A stretch of 64,000 nucleotides of DNA, taken from NCBI RefSeq assembly GCF_014268445.2, contig NZ_CP077089.1:3961501-4025500 (forward strand), read 5' to 3'. The stretch comes from Pseudomonas tensinigenes (GTDB lineage Bacteria; Pseudomonadota; Gammaproteobacteria; Pseudomonadales; Pseudomonadaceae). Below are positions 61,768 to 64,000 of the stretch, in pieces. Made by a program: the position numbers and the translations under genes. The notes under the pieces are model-generated. The model was not told the origin of the DNA, made no database searches, and was given only the letters and a program-made list of their open reading frames with translations. Numbering within the stretch: position 1 is the stretch's first letter; the number at the start of each line of letters is the position of its first letter.

Positions 61768-63894
61768 TTACAAGGTGTAGGAAATCCCCACCTGCACCGT
61801 TCTCGGCGCTCCCGGATAGGCGTAGACATTACCGAACGCGCCCTCTTCATAATCCCGATCAAACAGATTCTTCACGTCAAGATTGAGCCGCACCTTCTCG
61901 TTGACCTTATAGAAGCCGAGCAAATCGACGACGGTGTAGCTGTCCATCGAGAACGCAGTATTGGCGGTTTGCCCAGCACGCTCGTCGACGTATTTGAGTC
62001 CGGTGCCCAGGCCCAAACCTTTAAGCGCTCCGTCCTGAAACTCGTAAACGTTGAGCAGGCTGAAGCTGTTTTGCGGAATGTTCATCAACCGTGTGCCGGA
62101 GCGGATCACATTGTCCTTAGTCACTTCGGCATCCACGTAGGCGTAGCCGCCGATCACCCGCCATTCGGGTGTCAGGTTGCCGGCGACGTTCAGGTCGAAA
62201 CCGCGGCTGCGCACTTCCCCGGCCGCGACGTTGAAGGTCGAGTCCACCGGATCGGTGGTCAGCACGTTGCGCTTTTCGATCTGATAGATCGCCGCATCGA
62301 CGCTCAACTGATGATCCAGCGCTTCCCACTTGACGCCCATTTCGTAGGATTTGCCTTTCTCCGGTGCAAAGCCTCCGCCCACGCGGCTCGCGCCGGTATT
62401 GGGCTTGAACGAGCGCGCAGTGTCGGCGTAGACCGCCAGCGTCTCGGTCAGGTCGTAGGTCACGCCGATGCGCGGGGTCACCGCGTTGTCGCTGGCCTGC
62501 CAGTTTTTACCGCCGGGTACGTAGGTTTCATAGTCGTGCTCGAAACGCTCGAAACGTGCCCCGGCCAGGACCTTCAGACGCTCGGTCAACGCCACCTGAT
62601 CCTGGACGAACGCGGCATAGGTCTTGAGGTTTTCCTTGTCGTGGGTCGGCGTGCGGGTCAATGCCGGACGCGGTTGGCCGTAAACCGGATCGAAGATGTC
62701 GATCGGGTAGGCGCCGACCGCGCCGCTGGAGCGCTGAATGATCGACTTGTAGTCGTAATCTTCATACTCGATACCGGTCAGCAAGGTGTGCTGCAAGCCA
62801 CCGGTGCTGAAATGACCGGTCAGATTGAGTTGAGTGTCCTTGTCGGTCCACTCCAGTTTGCGGTAGTTGAAATTGCGCCCCAGGGTTCGACCGTCATCGG
62901 CAATGCCGTTGGCTTCGATCGCGTTGCCTTCAAGCGAGCCGTCGAGCCACTGGAAGCCACCGCCCAGCGTCCAGTCATCATTGAGCAGATGTTCGACGCG
63001 CAGTTGCGCCATGTTGTTGTCGTTGTGCAACTTGCCGGCGTCTTTCTCGCCGAAGAACGTGTCGCGCGAGGCGGTGCCGATCTGTTTGGCGTAACGCGTC
63101 ACGCCGCGATCCAGTGGATGATTGTTGCGCATGAAATCACCCTCGAAGATCACTCGGGTGGTATCGCTGGCCTGCCAGGTCAGCACTGGCGTGATGCCGT
63201 AGCGCTCGGTCTCGACGTGATCGCGAAAGGTATCGCCGCCCTCACCCACCACGTTCAATCGATAGGCCAGACGACCCTCTTCGTCCAGAGGGCCGGAGGC
63301 GTCCAGCGTGCCGCGTTTCATGCCTTGATCATTCAACTGACTGCCCAACGTGACCGTGCGCTCGGCCAATGGCTGCTTGGACACAACGTTGAAGGTGCCG
63401 CCCGGATCGCCACGACCGTAGAGCATTGTTGCCGGCCCACGCAGCACTTCCAGACGCTCGATGGTGTTGGCGTCGGGCATGTTCGGGTAGCCGCGATTGA
63501 TCGGGAAACCGTTGCGGTAGAACTCGCCGGTGGTGAAGCCGCGCACGGTGAATGTGGTCAGCCCCTGCCCGCCGAAATTGTTCGCGCGGCCGACGCCGCC
63601 GGCGTAATCCAGTGCGTCTTGCAGACGGGTGGCGCCGAGGTCTTCGACCGCATCCTTGGTCACTACGCTGATCGATTGCGGGGTTTCATGGATCGAACTG
63701 TCGGTGCGCGTGGCGCTGGCCGAGCGCGTCGCGCGGTAACCCTGCACCGGGCCGTCGGCTCGTTCGTAATCCGCTGTACCGACCACGTCGGTCGCCTCCA
63801 GCTCTAGCGCTGAGGATGTTGAATTGGCCTGTTCGGCCCACGAGGAAGAAGACAACGCCTGCAGCACGCAAATGGAAAGCAGAGTACGACGCAT
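61768..63894 (-). CDS. TonB-dependent siderophore receptor
   Basis: 708 residues. Signal peptide MRRTLLSICVLQALSSSSWA; plug domain with DSSIHETPQSISVVTKDAVEDLG and the LEVLRGPATMLYGRGDPGG motif; a 22-strand barrel ending in VQVGISYTL with terminal hydrophobic residue. No N-terminal signalling extension, so no sigma/anti-sigma pair. Takes up an iron chelate. It follows a possible Fur site at the window's right edge. AAGG precedes the ATG. Confidence 0.92.
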   Translation of the reverse strand: MRRTLLSICVLQALSSSSWAEQANSTSSALELEATDVVGTADYERADGPVQGYRATRSASATRTDSSIHETPQSISVVTKDAVEDLGATRLQDALDYAGGVGRANNFGGQGLTTFTVRGFTTGEFYRNGFPINRGYPNMPDANTIERLEVLRGPATMLYGRGDPGGTFNVVSKQPLAERTVTLGSQLNDQGMKRGTLDASGPLDEEGRLAYRLNVVGEGGDTFRDHVETERYGITPVLTWQASDTTRVIFEGDFMRNNHPLDRGVTRYAKQIGTASRDTFFGEKDAGKLHNDNNMAQLRVEHLLNDDWTLGGGFQWLDGSLEGNAIEANGIADDGRTLGRNFNYRKLEWTDKDTQLNLTGHFSTGGLQHTLLTGIEYEDYDYKSIIQRSSGAVGAYPIDIFDPVYGQPRPALTRTPTHDKENLKTYAAFVQDQVALTERLKVLAGARFERFEHDYETYVPGGKNWQASDNAVTPRIGVTYDLTETLAVYADTARSFKPNTGASRVGGGFAPEKGKSYEMGVKWEALDHQLSVDAAIYQIEKRNVLTTDPVDSTFNVAAGEVRSRGFDLNVAGNLTPEWRVIGGYAYVDAEVTKDNVIRSGTRLMNIPQNSFSLLNVYEFQDGALKGLGLGTGLKYVDERAGQTANTAFSMDSYTVVDLLGFYKVNEKVRLNLDVKNLFDRDYEEGAFGNVYAYPGAPRTVQVGISYTL

Positions 63895-63979
63895 GAAATG
63901 AAAACCTTGTGAATAGGCCAGAACGAAGGGTGAAACCGCCAGAACAGCGGCGCGGATGGTATACCAGAGATCGTGTAAT

Positions 63980-64000
63980 TGAAACTTATTCTTATTTGTC
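63980..64000 (-). promoter_or_regulatory. possible Fur box upstream of the TonB receptor
   Basis: Minus strand reads ACAAATAAGAATAAGTTTCA: two AATAAG hexamers in the A+T-rich pattern of Pseudomonas Fur boxes. The window ends here, so the full site and the promoter cannot be judged. Confidence 0.4.

Noticed and set aside
61735..63807. 690-codon open frame opposite the TonB receptor
   Set aside because: Antisense shadow of a well-supported receptor gene; no recognisable domains and starts within the repeat element.
1..64000. CRISPR array, tRNA, rRNA or prophage
   Set aside because: No regularly spaced direct repeats, no cloverleaf or rRNA sequences, and no phage structural, integrase or transposase genes were seen.

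Overview
The window reads as an ordinary chromosomal stretch of a Pseudomonas of the P. fluorescens group. This is judged from the G+C-rich codon usage, the GCGAGC..GCTCGC type REP/REPIN repeats scattered between genes (27431-27512, 42031-42121), a protein closely resembling the classical P. fluorescens D-galactose 1-dehydrogenase, and an orphan type VI secretion (T6SS) hcp-vgrG-rhs island. There are about 53 credible protein genes, no rRNA, tRNA, CRISPR array, transposase or phage gene, and the window cuts one gene at its left edge.

Layout. 1-5.7 kb: a complete trans-4-hydroxy-L-proline catabolic operon (permease, 2-epimerase, pyrroline-4-hydroxy-2-carboxylate deaminase, 2-oxoglutarate semialdehyde dehydrogenase, FAD D-hydroxyproline dehydrogenase) leading to 2-oxoglutarate. 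5.8-7.6 kb: an SDR plus AraC regulator. 7.6-11.2 kb: small proteins, galactose dehydrogenase, a YahK-type Zn alcohol dehydrogenase and the tRNA methyltransferase TrmK. 11.2-20.9 kb: a T6SS cargo island on the minus strand (Hcp, VgrG with a long C-terminal extension, a 1562-residue Rhs protein with an HNH-like nuclease tip, an Imm33-like immunity protein, a stand-alone PAAR protein), with a notable set of palindromes upstream of hcp. 20.9-23.6 kb: tautomerase, DsbA-like oxidoreductase, an SDR that lacks the usual catalytic Tyr, and a LysR regulator whose start is covered by a perfect hairpin.

23.6-45.5 kb is one large, mostly minus-strand catabolic region: Lrp regulator, HAD hydrolase, GabT-like aminotransferase, GhrA-like reductase (plus strand), tartrate/D-malate dehydrogenase, succinate-semialdehyde dehydrogenase, ArgE-like deacylase, a three-part FAD/FAD/[2Fe-2S] amine dehydrogenase of the opine oxidase / D-hydroxyproline dehydrogenase kind, a complete Dpp/Opp-type ABC importer, a PuuB-like FAD oxidase, an L-2-haloacid dehalogenase-like protein and another aldehyde dehydrogenase. 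Read together these would import an N-substituted amino acid or small peptide-like compound, strip or oxidise its substituent and feed the aldehyde and amino parts to central metabolism; the actual substrate cannot be read from the sequence.

45.5-50.4 kb: a LacI-controlled sugar module (Gfo/Idh/MocA dehydrogenase, TIM-barrel isomerase, NupG-like symporter) with a textbook promoter/operator. 50.4-55.9 kb: an isochorismatase-family hydrolase, then a TetR regulator divergent from a four-gene set (Old Yellow Enzyme, SDR, alpha/beta hydrolase, quinone-reductase-like MDR). 55.9-61.4 kb: an AraC regulator divergent from a sugar-acid-type operon (MFS, FAH-fold hydrolase, SDR, 2-hydroxyacid dehydrogenase). 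61.4-61.75 kb: a MITE-like repeat with a 158-bp tandem duplication inside 21-bp inverted ends. 61.8-63.9 kb: a TonB-dependent siderophore receptor with a possible Fur site at the window edge.
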